From: Pyrinomonadaceae bacterium
Lineage (GTDB): Bacteria; Acidobacteriota; Blastocatellia; Pyrinomonadales; Pyrinomonadaceae
Direction of reading: 5' to 3'
Assembly: GCA_017983495.1 (NCBI GenBank)
Contig: JAGOBH010000003.1
Span: forward strand, 397,405-461,404
Length of the DNA: 64,000 nt
The translations under genes and the position numbers were made by a program. The notes beneath the pieces were generated by a model that worked only from the letters and a program-made list of their open reading frames with translations, searched no databases and was not told the DNA's origin. Shown here piece by piece: positions 40,624 through 49,812 of the stretch (position 1 is its first letter; the number at the start of each line of letters is the position of its first letter).

Positions 40624-42221
40624 AGGAACGTAACGAGATCCCGCAATCATTGAGACAGCAGAGCGCATGGCTATTGGTAGCGAAGGTCATTGGGTTCAGC
40701 TTTAGCTTTGTTCTGCCGCTGTTGATCGTGCGTTACCTGACGCAGGAAGAGGTCGGGGTATATCGTGAAGCCTTTCAGGTGATCATGAACGCCGTCGTTA
40801 TCCTGCCGCTTGGGTTTTCGATGAGCGCGTACTATTTCCTTGCCCGTGAATCCGAGCAACGCCGCGGGGCGGCAATATTCAATATCCTGCTCTTCAACTT
40901 TGTGGTCGGTGGGCTCGCATGCCTGACGCTGTGGGCATATCCCCAGCTTATCGGCAATATTTTCCGAAGCGAAGAACTTACCCGCCTCGGACCGCTGATC
41001 GGCGTAGTGATCTGGATCTGGATATTTTCAACGTTTCTCGAAACTGTCGCGATTGCCAATCAGGAAGCTCGCGTCGCAACGGCGTTTATTATTCTCGCTC
41101 AGCTGACCAAGACACTTCTGATGGGCTCGTCTGTGTTCTTGTTCGCAACGGTCGAAGCATTCATTTACGCCGCGATGATCCAGGGCATTCTGCAGACGAC
41201 CATATTATTATTCTACTTGCGTTCGCGCTTTACGGGATTTTGGACCGGCTTCAGTTTCGGGTTCTTCAAAGAACAAATGGTGTATGCGATACCATTTGGC
41301 CTGGCCGGTATTTTGTGGATGTTACAGAACGACATACACAACTATTTCGTCGGATACAAATTTTCCTCGTCCGAGTACGCGATCTATGCCTATGGCTGCT
41401 TTGAGGTGCCGCTGATCGCGATGCTGTCCGAATCGGTGACGTCGGTACTGATCCCGCGAATGAACGCCCTTCAGCAAGTCGGCGATCGCGACGAGATGAT
41501 CCGGCTAACGGCAAGGGCGATGCAAAAACTAGCGTTCTTTTATTTTCCGATCTACATCTTTTTGATGGTGACGGCTCAGACGTTTATCATCACGTTGTTT
41601 ACCGTCAACTATCAGCAAAGTGCATCGGTCTTTGTAATAAATCTAACAATCTTACCGTTCAGCATACTGATAACGGACCCGATCGTTCGCTCGTACAAGG
41701 AACTTGGGCGATTCTTTTTGCTGACACGGGTGATGGTGCTGCTCGCGCTGGTCGCCGTCCTCTATTACGGACTGGAGCATTTTGGCCTGACCGGAATGAT
41801 CACGGCTGCAGTGGGTGCGATTCTGATCGAAAAACTGATCGCCGAGACGATGATCATCCGCAAACTTGGGCTAGGGATGCAGCATTTACCGTTAATGAAA
41901 AACGTGGTCAAGACCGCATTGATCAGTCTGCTCGCAGGTGCTGTTACCTATTTCGTTTACATCAATGTCAAAGATTATCTGCTCGGCGTCGGCGAGCATT
42001 TTGCCGAAGAGGCATTCTCAACGCATAAACTAAGTACGCTGAATTTCTTTGGGGGCAGCCTTGTCTTGCTGATATCAGGAGCGGTGTTTGCTCCTGTCTA
42101 TTTAATGGCAGCTAACCTGTGGGGCATTATCGAAGCTGACGAGAAGGAGGCCGTTGCAAATTTCATGCGGCGGTTCTTGCCAAAGCGTGCTGGCGAACCG
42201 ATCGTGGAAACTAAAATCTAA
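40620..42221 (+). CDS. Wzx-type oligosaccharide flippase
   Basis: 533 residues with about 12-14 membrane helices and the MVF-type start QSLRQQSAWLLVAKVIGFSFSFVLPLLIVRYLTQEEVGVY. It would flip undecaprenyl-linked repeat units across the inner membrane for polymerisation by a Wzy-type protein. It overlaps the FkbM gene by four bases. The insertion of the EPS export steps (Wza/Wzc) is not in the window. Confidence 0.88.
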   Translation: MKERNEIPQSLRQQSAWLLVAKVIGFSFSFVLPLLIVRYLTQEEVGVYREAFQVIMNAVVILPLGFSMSAYYFLARESEQRRGAAIFNILLFNFVVGGLACLTLWAYPQLIGNIFRSEELTRLGPLIGVVIWIWIFSTFLETVAIANQEARVATAFIILAQLTKTLLMGSSVFLFATVEAFIYAAMIQGILQTTILLFYLRSRFTGFWTGFSFGFFKEQMVYAIPFGLAGILWMLQNDIHNYFVGYKFSSSEYAIYAYGCFEVPLIAMLSESVTSVLIPRMNALQQVGDRDEMIRLTARAMQKLAFFYFPIYIFLMVTAQTFIITLFTVNYQQSASVFVINLTILPFSILITDPIVRSYKELGRFFLLTRVMVLLALVAVLYYGLEHFGLTGMITAAVGAILIEKLIAETMIIRKLGLGMQHLPLMKNVVKTALISLLAGAVTYFVYINVKDYLLGVGEHFAEEAFSTHKLSTLNFFGGSLVLLISGAVFAPVYLMAANLWGIIEADEKEAVANFMRRFLPKRAGEPIVETKI

Positions 42222-42250
42222 AATGGGCGGAATCTCCGGATTCGTTTCAA

Positions 42251-43405
42251 ATGTCGAAGATGACCGAACCAACATTCAGTTCAAAACTAAAGTGGAACCT
42301 GCCTTGGCTAATGAGATACCCGCTGTCGCGGGCGATGTCATGGATGGGGCAGACGGCGTTCGAGCGAAAGAGCGTCGTTATTACCATTGCCGATCATTTT
42401 GAGCCGGGCTGGTCGCCGAGCGGGGTCCTTGACCATAAGTCGCAGATGACGCGACTGAAGGCATACCACAAGTTGGCACGCGAGACGGGCGAGGCCGTGC
42501 GGGACATCGACGGGACGAAGTTTCGCCATACCAATTTTTATCCGGCTGAGCAGTACCACCCCGAAATTCTCGATATCATGGCGGAAATGCAGGCGGAAGG
42601 CTTGGGTGAGGTCGAGGTGCATCTTCATCACGGCGTCGAACGACCCGATACCAGTGAGAATCTGCGACGCGTCCTGATCGATTTTCGAGATACGTTGGCC
42701 GGGCAGCATAGCTGTCTGTCGCAGATGAATGGTGAAGGCGAACCGCGATACGCATATGTTCACGGCAACTTGGCCTTGGCGAATTCGTGCGGAGGCCGGT
42801 TTTGCGGCGTTGACGACGAGATGTCGATCCTCCAGGAAACGGGTTGCTACGCGGACATGACCCTGCCGTCTGCCCCTGACCAATCGCAGGTACCGATTAT
42901 CAATCAGATCTACGAATGCGGCGGTAAACTTGATCAGGCGGTACCTCATAGAATTGGCCGCCGGGTCAGCGTTAATGGAATACAACCTGTATTACCACTT
43001 ATATTTACGGGACCGCTGGTGTTTAATTGGACGCGGCGTTGGATGGGAATTCCGGTACCTCGAATCGATGACGGAGCTCTTGCGGCCAATCAGCCGATGG
43101 ACATCGCCAGATTTAACCGCTGGAAGTCAGCAAATATAACGGTTGCAGGTCGGCCAGACATCGTTTTCGTGAAGCTCTATTGTCATGGGTTCTTCGATCA
43201 CGATCAGTCACATTCAATAGGTGATGACGCCAAGAGGTTCTTTAACGAGATCATCGAGTACGGCGAAAAGGAAGGACAATTCGACGTTTACTTTGCATCA
43301 GCCCGGGAGGCGTTCAATATAACGCTCGCCGCGATCGACGGCAAACGCGGACGCCCCGGCGAATATCGAGACTATCGGCTAAAGTCGATAATGCAGGGCA
43401 CATAG
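42251..43405 (+). CDS. Polysaccharide deacetylase-like protein
   Basis: 384 residues. Segments VVITIADHFEPGWSPSG and EVEVHLHHGVERPD resemble the Asp and HxxxH metal sites of NodB-fold deacetylases. The typical FDDG is not present, so the assignment is tentative. Further sequence HGNLALANSCGGRFCGVDDE also suits a metal-dependent hydrolase. It lies between the flippase and a heparinase gene, so it may deacetylate the nascent polymer; this is inference. Alternative: another metal hydrolase of unknown type. Confidence 0.55.
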   Translation: MSKMTEPTFSSKLKWNLPWLMRYPLSRAMSWMGQTAFERKSVVITIADHFEPGWSPSGVLDHKSQMTRLKAYHKLARETGEAVRDIDGTKFRHTNFYPAEQYHPEILDIMAEMQAEGLGEVEVHLHHGVERPDTSENLRRVLIDFRDTLAGQHSCLSQMNGEGEPRYAYVHGNLALANSCGGRFCGVDDEMSILQETGCYADMTLPSAPDQSQVPIINQIYECGGKLDQAVPHRIGRRVSVNGIQPVLPLIFTGPLVFNWTRRWMGIPVPRIDDGALAANQPMDIARFNRWKSANITVAGRPDIVFVKLYCHGFFDHDQSHSIGDDAKRFFNEIIEYGEKEGQFDVYFASAREAFNITLAAIDGKRGRPGEYRDYRLKSIMQGT

Positions 43406-43411
43406 CAGAAT

Positions 43412-45811
43412 ATGTCGACAGGGACAATGGCCAGGCCGCTGAGAAAGTTAAAAAAGATGCGAGGGAGCACCTGGGACGAACTGCGAACACGCAGCGAACA
43501 GGCATTTTCTGCATACGGCGAGAAGATGGGTTTCGGCGATACGGTCCCTACGGACGAAGAGTTGGGAAAGCTTGTTGATCGCAATGAGTTTGGAAGCGGG
43601 CCGGTCACCGCGGAAACCCTATGGCTCGATTTCTATCGAAACGCTGACCTGCATTTCTTTCCGTCATTCGCCAACCAATTTGAATCAACGATCGAATTCA
43701 GGAAAGCATTCGGCAACGAAGCCTGTAGTTACTTTGTCAACGCCGCCGAACTGATCATCGCCGGCCGTATCGATTTGCTCGGGTCAAGGAATCTATACAT
43801 CGGAACTGATATCGACTGGCACACCGAACCGATCTCGGGAACGCGGTCGCCGCTGAAACATTGGAAAGAATTCGACGATCTGGACAGTCACGAATCGGGT
43901 GACAAAAAGGTAATTTGGGAACTCAATAGACACCAGCATTTCTTCAAGTTGGGTGTCGCGTACTGGCTGACCAGCGACGAGCGATATGCGGAGTCGTTTA
44001 CTCAGCAGATCGAGAGCTGGATAGACCAGAATCCGCCCGGACAGGGCATAAACTGGGCGAGCAGTCTCGAGGTTTCGTTTCGGGCAATGTCGTGGATCTG
44101 GGCATTTCAGTTTTTCAGAAACGCTGAGAGTTTTACGCCGGAACTCTTCAAAAGGGCGATCAAACACCTTTACCTTCACGGCCGGCACATCGAAAAGTAC
44201 CTTTCTAAGTACTACAGTCCAAATACACATCTGACAGGTGAGGCTCTCGGCCTCTATTACCTGGGTTCGCAACTTCCGTTTTTAGCACGGGCCGAATCGT
44301 GGCGAAAGCTGGGTGAGAGTATTTTGGACAACGAGGTTTCGCGTCAGATCTTGGAGGACGGCGTCTATTTTGAGCAAAGTACGTGGTACCAGCGGTATAC
44401 GGTCGATTTTTATACTCAGTTTGTAGTTTTGAGATCGTTGTACAACAACGAACCAGGTGGAACTCCGGCGGACATTCTTGAAAAACGCCTTATGGCCGCG
44501 TGCGACTTTTTGATGCATGTCACCCGCCCTGACGGCACGACGCCCATAATTGGGGATGACGACGGCGGGCGTGCATTGCCATTGACCAACGCCGTCGCCG
44601 ACGATTTTCGCGGTACGCTTGCCGCCGGTGCGTTTCTGTTTGGCCGCGGTGACCTGCGGTCGATCGCTGGTTCTGTACAACAGGAAGTATTTTGGCTTTT
44701 TGGTGTCGAAGGGGTCCGGTCATACTCGTTGATCGAAAAAACCGACCCAGAATGGGCGTCGCGAGCATTTCCCAAAGGCGGTTACTACTCGATGCGCGAT
44801 GGATGGCTTGATACCGACAATTTTCTGCTTGTCGATTGCGGTGAGGTCGGAGCAATGTCCGGCGGTCATGGCCACGCAGATACGCTGGCGATCGAGGCGG
44901 CGATCCAGGGTAAGACGTTGCTGGTCGATTCCGGAACTTACACCTATCATGAGTCTGGTGAAATGCGAGATTATTTTCGCTCCACCAAGGCTCACAACAC
45001 GTTGACGATCGATGACCGCTCGTCGTCTGAACCGGGCAACCGATTTGGCTGGAAAGACCGGGCGGAGGCCATCCCGCGTGTGTGGGAAACGGATGACCGC
45101 TTTGACTTTTTCGAGGGTTCGCACAGCGGTTATAGAAGATTAGAAACAGGAGAACACACTCGCAGCATCCTGTTCCTGAAAAGCGACTACTTCATAATTC
45201 GGGATCTTGTAGAAACTACCGGCACACACGAATATTCGCTCAACTTTCATTTAGATGTGAGAAACCGACCCGTTTTGGATCCGGAAGGCGATTTTGCGGG
45301 CGACGACGACTGGCGAATTTTCGCTTTTGGCGACGGAGGCCGCTGGCAACAGAACGAAAGTTGGGTGTCGACCAATTACGGTAATAAGGTTAATGCACCC
45401 TTCCTTCGATTCACCGCTAAAGGGAACGGAACGCAGGAGTTTTTTACTTTTATACTTCCGGCTGATCGGTTAACGGCTAAGCCTGAAGTTGCCGAAGTGC
45501 CGATCGCCGGCGGCCGAGCGTTTGCGATAATGTATCGTGAATATACCGATTTGTTCGTTTTCAATGATGACAACGATAAGACACTTAGCACCGAGTTCTT
45601 CGATACTAACTACAAATATACTTGGGCTCGCATCGGCCGCGGAGAGACGTCACCCCACGAATTTGTGCTGGTGTGCGGCAGCAAGATCGAGATCGCCGGC
45701 CACGATCTGATGGCTGAAGCCGATGCTTCAACTTTTGCTGTGATGCGCCGCGTCGGGTCCGACATTTACGCCAGAACCAAAAAAGAACGGTTCCGGATTT
45801 CTATGCCTTAG
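43412..45811 (+). CDS. Heparinase II/III family polysaccharide lyase
   Basis: 799 residues. The N-terminal helical (alpha/alpha) domain has WASSLEVSFRAMSWIWAFQFF and SPNTHLTGEALGLYYLG. The C-terminal beta-sandwich begins with GGHGHADTLAIEAAIQGKTL, then VDSGTYTY, the classical catalytic region. These enzymes cut uronic acid-containing glycans by beta-elimination. Lyases within synthesis loci trim or release polymer from the periplasm, as AlgL does for alginate. No clear signal peptide is seen, which is odd for a periplasmic enzyme. It begins 6 bp after the deacetylase-like gene. Confidence 0.85.
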   Translation: MSTGTMARPLRKLKKMRGSTWDELRTRSEQAFSAYGEKMGFGDTVPTDEELGKLVDRNEFGSGPVTAETLWLDFYRNADLHFFPSFANQFESTIEFRKAFGNEACSYFVNAAELIIAGRIDLLGSRNLYIGTDIDWHTEPISGTRSPLKHWKEFDDLDSHESGDKKVIWELNRHQHFFKLGVAYWLTSDERYAESFTQQIESWIDQNPPGQGINWASSLEVSFRAMSWIWAFQFFRNAESFTPELFKRAIKHLYLHGRHIEKYLSKYYSPNTHLTGEALGLYYLGSQLPFLARAESWRKLGESILDNEVSRQILEDGVYFEQSTWYQRYTVDFYTQFVVLRSLYNNEPGGTPADILEKRLMAACDFLMHVTRPDGTTPIIGDDDGGRALPLTNAVADDFRGTLAAGAFLFGRGDLRSIAGSVQQEVFWLFGVEGVRSYSLIEKTDPEWASRAFPKGGYYSMRDGWLDTDNFLLVDCGEVGAMSGGHGHADTLAIEAAIQGKTLLVDSGTYTYHESGEMRDYFRSTKAHNTLTIDDRSSSEPGNRFGWKDRAEAIPRVWETDDRFDFFEGSHSGYRRLETGEHTRSILFLKSDYFIIRDLVETTGTHEYSLNFHLDVRNRPVLDPEGDFAGDDDWRIFAFGDGGRWQQNESWVSTNYGNKVNAPFLRFTAKGNGTQEFFTFILPADRLTAKPEVAEVPIAGGRAFAIMYREYTDLFVFNDDNDKTLSTEFFDTNYKYTWARIGRGETSPHEFVLVCGSKIEIAGHDLMAEADASTFAVMRRVGSDIYARTKKERFRISMP

Positions 45812-45837
45812 CTCCGGTCTAGTACTCTTATCCGCAT

Positions 45838-47004
45838 GTGGTGCGATATAAACGGCCTCCGGCCTGCCGAGTGAAAAAGCGAGTCTTACAATCTATTGGT
45901 AGTTTTCATCTGGGCGGCTCCGAGCGGCAGGCCCTGGCATTGACCCGGCTGCTTCATGACGACGGCCGAGTTGATGTATTTGCCGCAACACTCAACAGAG
46001 AAGGCGTACTGCTCGATGAAGCTGAAAGTCTGGGGATCGGAGAGATACCCGAGTTTCCTCTTACTTCGTTCTTTGATCTGAATTTTGTAAAACAAGTCAG
46101 GCGTTGTGCCGATCATTTGCGAGACAATAAGATCGATATCGTGCACACGCATGATTTTTATACCAACATTTTCGGTATGGCGGCCGCTAGTCTGGCAGGA
46201 GTAAAGGTCAGGATCGCATCAAAGCGCGAAACCGGCGGAATGAGGAGTGGTACGCAGCGACTTGTGGAAAGGCTGGCGTTTGGGCGTTCGAATGCCATTG
46301 TGGTGAATTCGGTAGCGGTTCGCGAATACCTGATAAACCAGTCCATTTCGGCAAACAAGATCAGGGTTGTATACAATGGCCTCGACCTGTCGAGGTTTGG
46401 AATGGCAGGAAGCCGTGCCGAGATTCTCAGTGGGTTCGGTCATGCGGCCGATGTTCGATACATCACGCTGGTTGCGAATCTCAGGCATAATGTCAAGAAC
46501 ATTCCGATGTTGCTCCGTGCGGCAAGGCGGATTGCGGAAAAATTCGCGGATGTTCATTTCATTATTGCCGGCGAAGGTGAACTGGAAGGTGAATTGCGAG
46601 CGTTCGCCGCGAACCTTGGCGTTGCCGATCGGGTAAATTTCATCGGGCGTTGCACTGACGTTCCTTCCTTATTATCGATCTCATATGCCTGCGTTCTGAC
46701 CTCCACGGCAGAAGGGTTCTCGAATTCGATCTTGGAATATATGGCAGCCGGCAGGCCCGTGGTCGCAACCAATGTCGGTGGTGCGGCGGAGGCAATCGTT
46801 GAAGGCGAGACCGGGTACCTTGTTGCTTCGGACGACGACGCTGCATTGGCCGAGCGGCTCTCGATTCTGTTGACCGATCGGGGCTTGGCGACTGCATTTG
46901 GTGAAAAGGGCAAGGCGATCGTCGGGGCGAAGTTTTCGACTGCCGCTCAGCTTGAGAAAACGATCGGGCTATATCAGGAATTGCTCGATGGCAATACAAA
47001 ATAA
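45838..47004 (+). CDS. Family 4 (GT-B) glycosyltransferase
   Basis: 388 residues; GTG at 45838 is used, and a GTG at 45871 (VKKRVLQSIGSFHLGGSE) is as likely. The N-terminal domain has SFHLGGSERQALALTRLL and the C-terminal GT4 domain has EGFSNSILEYMAAGRPVVATNVGGAAEAI, the retaining-enzyme E-x7-E motif. It adds a sugar from a nucleotide donor during EPS assembly. Its stop overlaps the next GT start by one base. Confidence 0.9.
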   Translation: MVRYKRPPACRVKKRVLQSIGSFHLGGSERQALALTRLLHDDGRVDVFAATLNREGVLLDEAESLGIGEIPEFPLTSFFDLNFVKQVRRCADHLRDNKIDIVHTHDFYTNIFGMAAASLAGVKVRIASKRETGGMRSGTQRLVERLAFGRSNAIVVNSVAVREYLINQSISANKIRVVYNGLDLSRFGMAGSRAEILSGFGHAADVRYITLVANLRHNVKNIPMLLRAARRIAEKFADVHFIIAGEGELEGELRAFAANLGVADRVNFIGRCTDVPSLLSISYACVLTSTAEGFSNSILEYMAAGRPVVATNVGGAAEAIVEGETGYLVASDDDAALAERLSILLTDRGLATAFGEKGKAIVGAKFSTAAQLEKTIGLYQELLDGNTK

Positions 47005-48047
47005 TGGGAATGCACGTCGTACAGCTTGGCCCGTATCCGCCGCCTGAGGGCGGTGTGAGTCGCAATATGATCGCGATTCGCGATGAGCTGTGTGCAGCGG
47101 GCGAAAGGTGTTCGATTGTCCTAACCACCGCCGGCGAAGCTACGGGTGAAGAGTCTGACGTTCACCGGCCAGGTTCGCCTTTCGGTTTACTGCGGTTGCT
47201 CTGGTCAATGAGGTTCGACGTTCTGCATCTACATATTGGCGGGACGGTGCCGATTCGGGTTTTGGCATTGGCGTTTGCATGTACCGTCCTTGGCCGCGGC
47301 CGGGCAGTGCTGACGATGCATTCGGGAGCGTTTCCTCAGACGCCCGAGGCGATAGCCGCACGTCCGGGAACGCTTTCCGGATTTGTGTTCAGGCGATTTG
47401 CCCGAATTATTGCGGTCAATGAAAGCATTGCCGAAGTGTTTCGCAGATATGGCGTGGGCGACGATCGAATCAGGGTGATATTGCCTTTTGCTCTCAAGTC
47501 GCCTGACCCAGGCGTGACTGTTCCAGGTGAATTGAAGGCGTTTTCAACGGCTCATTCGCCGCTTCTGCTCTCGGTCGGAGGGCTTGAGCCGGATTACGAT
47601 CCGATGTTCCAAGTAGGTGCTATGAAAGGCGTCTTGGTCGAGTTTCCCTCAGCCGGACTGATGATCGTCGGTGACGGAACGATGCGAAAGCAGGTCGAGA
47701 CGGCGATCTCGGAAAGCGGTTACGCCGACCGCATCTACCTTGCGGGCAATGTCGAACACTCGGTAACGCTACATCTGATAAAAGACGCCGCCGTCCTGAT
47801 AAGAACGACGCTATTCGACGGGGACGCGATCTCGGTTCGCGAAGCTCTCCATCTCGGAACGCCGGTAGTCGCCACCGACAATGGAATGCGGCCCGCGGGC
47901 GTCACGCTCTACGAACCGAGCGATCGCGAAGCGTTTGCGAAAGCGATAAAGAACTCGATGGAGAACCCGCCAGCGTCCGGAGATTCTGAGGAGCCTGACG
48001 ATTCAAACACACTACAGGTCATCAAACTTTACAACGAATTGATCTGA
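47004..48047 (+). CDS. Family 4 (GT-B) glycosyltransferase
   Basis: 347 residues. The start MGMHVVQLGPYPPPEGGVSRN is typical of GT4. The C-terminal domain has SVREALHLGTPVVATDNGMRPAGVTLYE, a GT-B donor-site segment. It overlaps the preceding GT stop (TAATG) and ends next to a convergent beta-helix gene. Probably one of several sugar transferases in the EPS locus. Confidence 0.88.
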   Translation: MGMHVVQLGPYPPPEGGVSRNMIAIRDELCAAGERCSIVLTTAGEATGEESDVHRPGSPFGLLRLLWSMRFDVLHLHIGGTVPIRVLALAFACTVLGRGRAVLTMHSGAFPQTPEAIAARPGTLSGFVFRRFARIIAVNESIAEVFRRYGVGDDRIRVILPFALKSPDPGVTVPGELKAFSTAHSPLLLSVGGLEPDYDPMFQVGAMKGVLVEFPSAGLMIVGDGTMRKQVETAISESGYADRIYLAGNVEHSVTLHLIKDAAVLIRTTLFDGDAISVREALHLGTPVVATDNGMRPAGVTLYEPSDREAFAKAIKNSMENPPASGDSEEPDDSNTLQVIKLYNELI

Positions 48048-49643
48048 TCATTTTGACGGCTGAAATCCGGCCGGATCGAGGTCACTCCCAAGGGGGCTGC
48101 CACCACGGCCTTTGGCTCGGTATTTGCTATTTGAGGCGAGCCGGAAATCGTTGACCGCAGGGTTTATAAAACCAACATCCGCAATTCCCGCGACGATGCT
48201 GTTTCCGGCAGGAAATGCGTAGTCGCCTGACGGCACGTCGTTAAGATTGAGCAGCAAGTTGTTCTGAAAAACCGCCCGCATTAACGGCGATCTGAGATCG
48301 ACGGGACCGTGAATGCCATAATTTCCATGCCCGATAATATTGTCGCGAATGACCAGATTCTTCGGCATTACTCCATAGAAAGTGACGATGTTCCCAGTGT
48401 TCAATGATGTGTTGTTGGCGATGAGAATTTCCTCGCCGTCGGCGATCTGAACAAAATATCCCGACCCGTCCACACCGTTGCCGCCGGCAATATTGATGAA
48501 CAGGTTATTCTCGATCGTCAGACGCTTTAGCGTCTGGCTCGGGTGCGTATCGTCCTTGCCGAGGATGTTCATGCCGTCGCCCGAATTTTGAATGACATTG
48601 TCACGGATAGTTATATCCTCGACTGTCGAAAACGGGGCGTTTCCGTCCTGATTGCGGATCGTGATGCGAAATGCCGATCCGACCCAGTTATTGGTCATCC
48701 GATTGCCGATCAGTTGGATGCGTTTGGCGTTCTTTAGCTCAAAGAGCGTTTTCATCGTTGCTTTGCCACGCCATTCCGCGGGTTTGTTGAGATGATTGCC
48801 GCGGATCTCAATGTCGGTCGGCGTTAAGTCGGCGGACGCCGGGTCTGAGCCGCCGAACATGATGTTTTCGGCTCCGCCCTCGATGTAGTTGTTAATGATC
48901 CTGGCGTTTCGCGTTCCGGTCCAGCCGCATATTCCCTGTGTCTCTTCGCCCTGAAATCCAAATCCTTCCAGGTAGCTGTTTTTGATCGTCGTCGATGCAC
49001 TGTTCAGGGCGACGCCGCGGCGAACGGTACCGTTTTTGAAAACGTGCAGATAGCTGCGGTCGATCTCGAGGTCATGCGGCAGATCGGCCGCTTTTTCGCC
49101 GTTGCCAAAGAGGATGAGATTGTAAACGTAATCGGCCGTTGACGGTGCGAACTCGATCCCTACAAACCGGTAATGATGGGCTCCATTTGCTGCCGAAACG
49201 GCGGCCTTGCCGTCGCGGGTCAGGATCTTTGCCATCGAAGATGCGTTTTGCGGGCCGACGCGCTTGTCTGCGGGCAAGTTCGCGGCGGCGGACGACTGGA
49301 TCGTAACGTAATCGGTCAACGGCTTATTCGCCAGTTTGATCTCGCCGAAATATGTCGCTCCGGCCTGCAGCTCGATTATGTCGCCGCTCGCCGCTCGGTC
49401 GATAGCCGCTTGAATACTCCCGCCCGGCGGCACCTTGATCACCCGGCCGGCTGCCGTCTCGACGACCTCGATCTGCGGCGTAAAGATGCCGAAACTGCCC
49501 GAGTAGAATGCAAAGGCGAGAGCCGCAAGGGCAAACGCTACGACGGCTGCGGCCATGTAGATCCACGCTGATACTCCACGCTTTTGATCGGCCTGTCTGG
49601 TTTTGGCCCGGACTTTAATAACGCTCTCGGTCATCTTGTACAT
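48048..49643 (-). CDS. Membrane-anchored right-handed beta-helix protein
   Basis: 531 residues (M4 is an alternative start). One N-terminal membrane helix, about 28-50, then a parallel beta-helix of many repeats such as NNYIEGGAENIMFGG and IRDNVIQNSGDGMNIL, like pectate lyases and alginate epimerases. It is oriented against the flanking EPS genes, so it has its own promoter. The fold suggests a glycan lyase, epimerase or adhesin in the periplasm. No catalytic residue set can be assigned from sequence alone. Confidence 0.75.
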   Translation of the reverse strand: MYKMTESVIKVRAKTRQADQKRGVSAWIYMAAAVVAFALAALAFAFYSGSFGIFTPQIEVVETAAGRVIKVPPGGSIQAAIDRAASGDIIELQAGATYFGEIKLANKPLTDYVTIQSSAAANLPADKRVGPQNASSMAKILTRDGKAAVSAANGAHHYRFVGIEFAPSTADYVYNLILFGNGEKAADLPHDLEIDRSYLHVFKNGTVRRGVALNSASTTIKNSYLEGFGFQGEETQGICGWTGTRNARIINNYIEGGAENIMFGGSDPASADLTPTDIEIRGNHLNKPAEWRGKATMKTLFELKNAKRIQLIGNRMTNNWVGSAFRITIRNQDGNAPFSTVEDITIRDNVIQNSGDGMNILGKDDTHPSQTLKRLTIENNLFINIAGGNGVDGSGYFVQIADGEEILIANNTSLNTGNIVTFYGVMPKNLVIRDNIIGHGNYGIHGPVDLRSPLMRAVFQNNLLLNLNDVPSGDYAFPAGNSIVAGIADVGFINPAVNDFRLASNSKYRAKGRGGSPLGSDLDPAGFQPSK

Positions 49644-49812
49644 TTTATGCTCAAACGATAGGTCTATTAAACGTCGAAAACATAGGGAACTCCATGGTTT
49701 GTCGGTCGAAATGTTTGGTTTTGTGTTTGCAATAAAAATAAACTCGTTCGTGCGTGGTATTCATCAAGTATTTTCTGCGAATATTCACCTATTAAACCTT
49801 TTTTAACTCGGT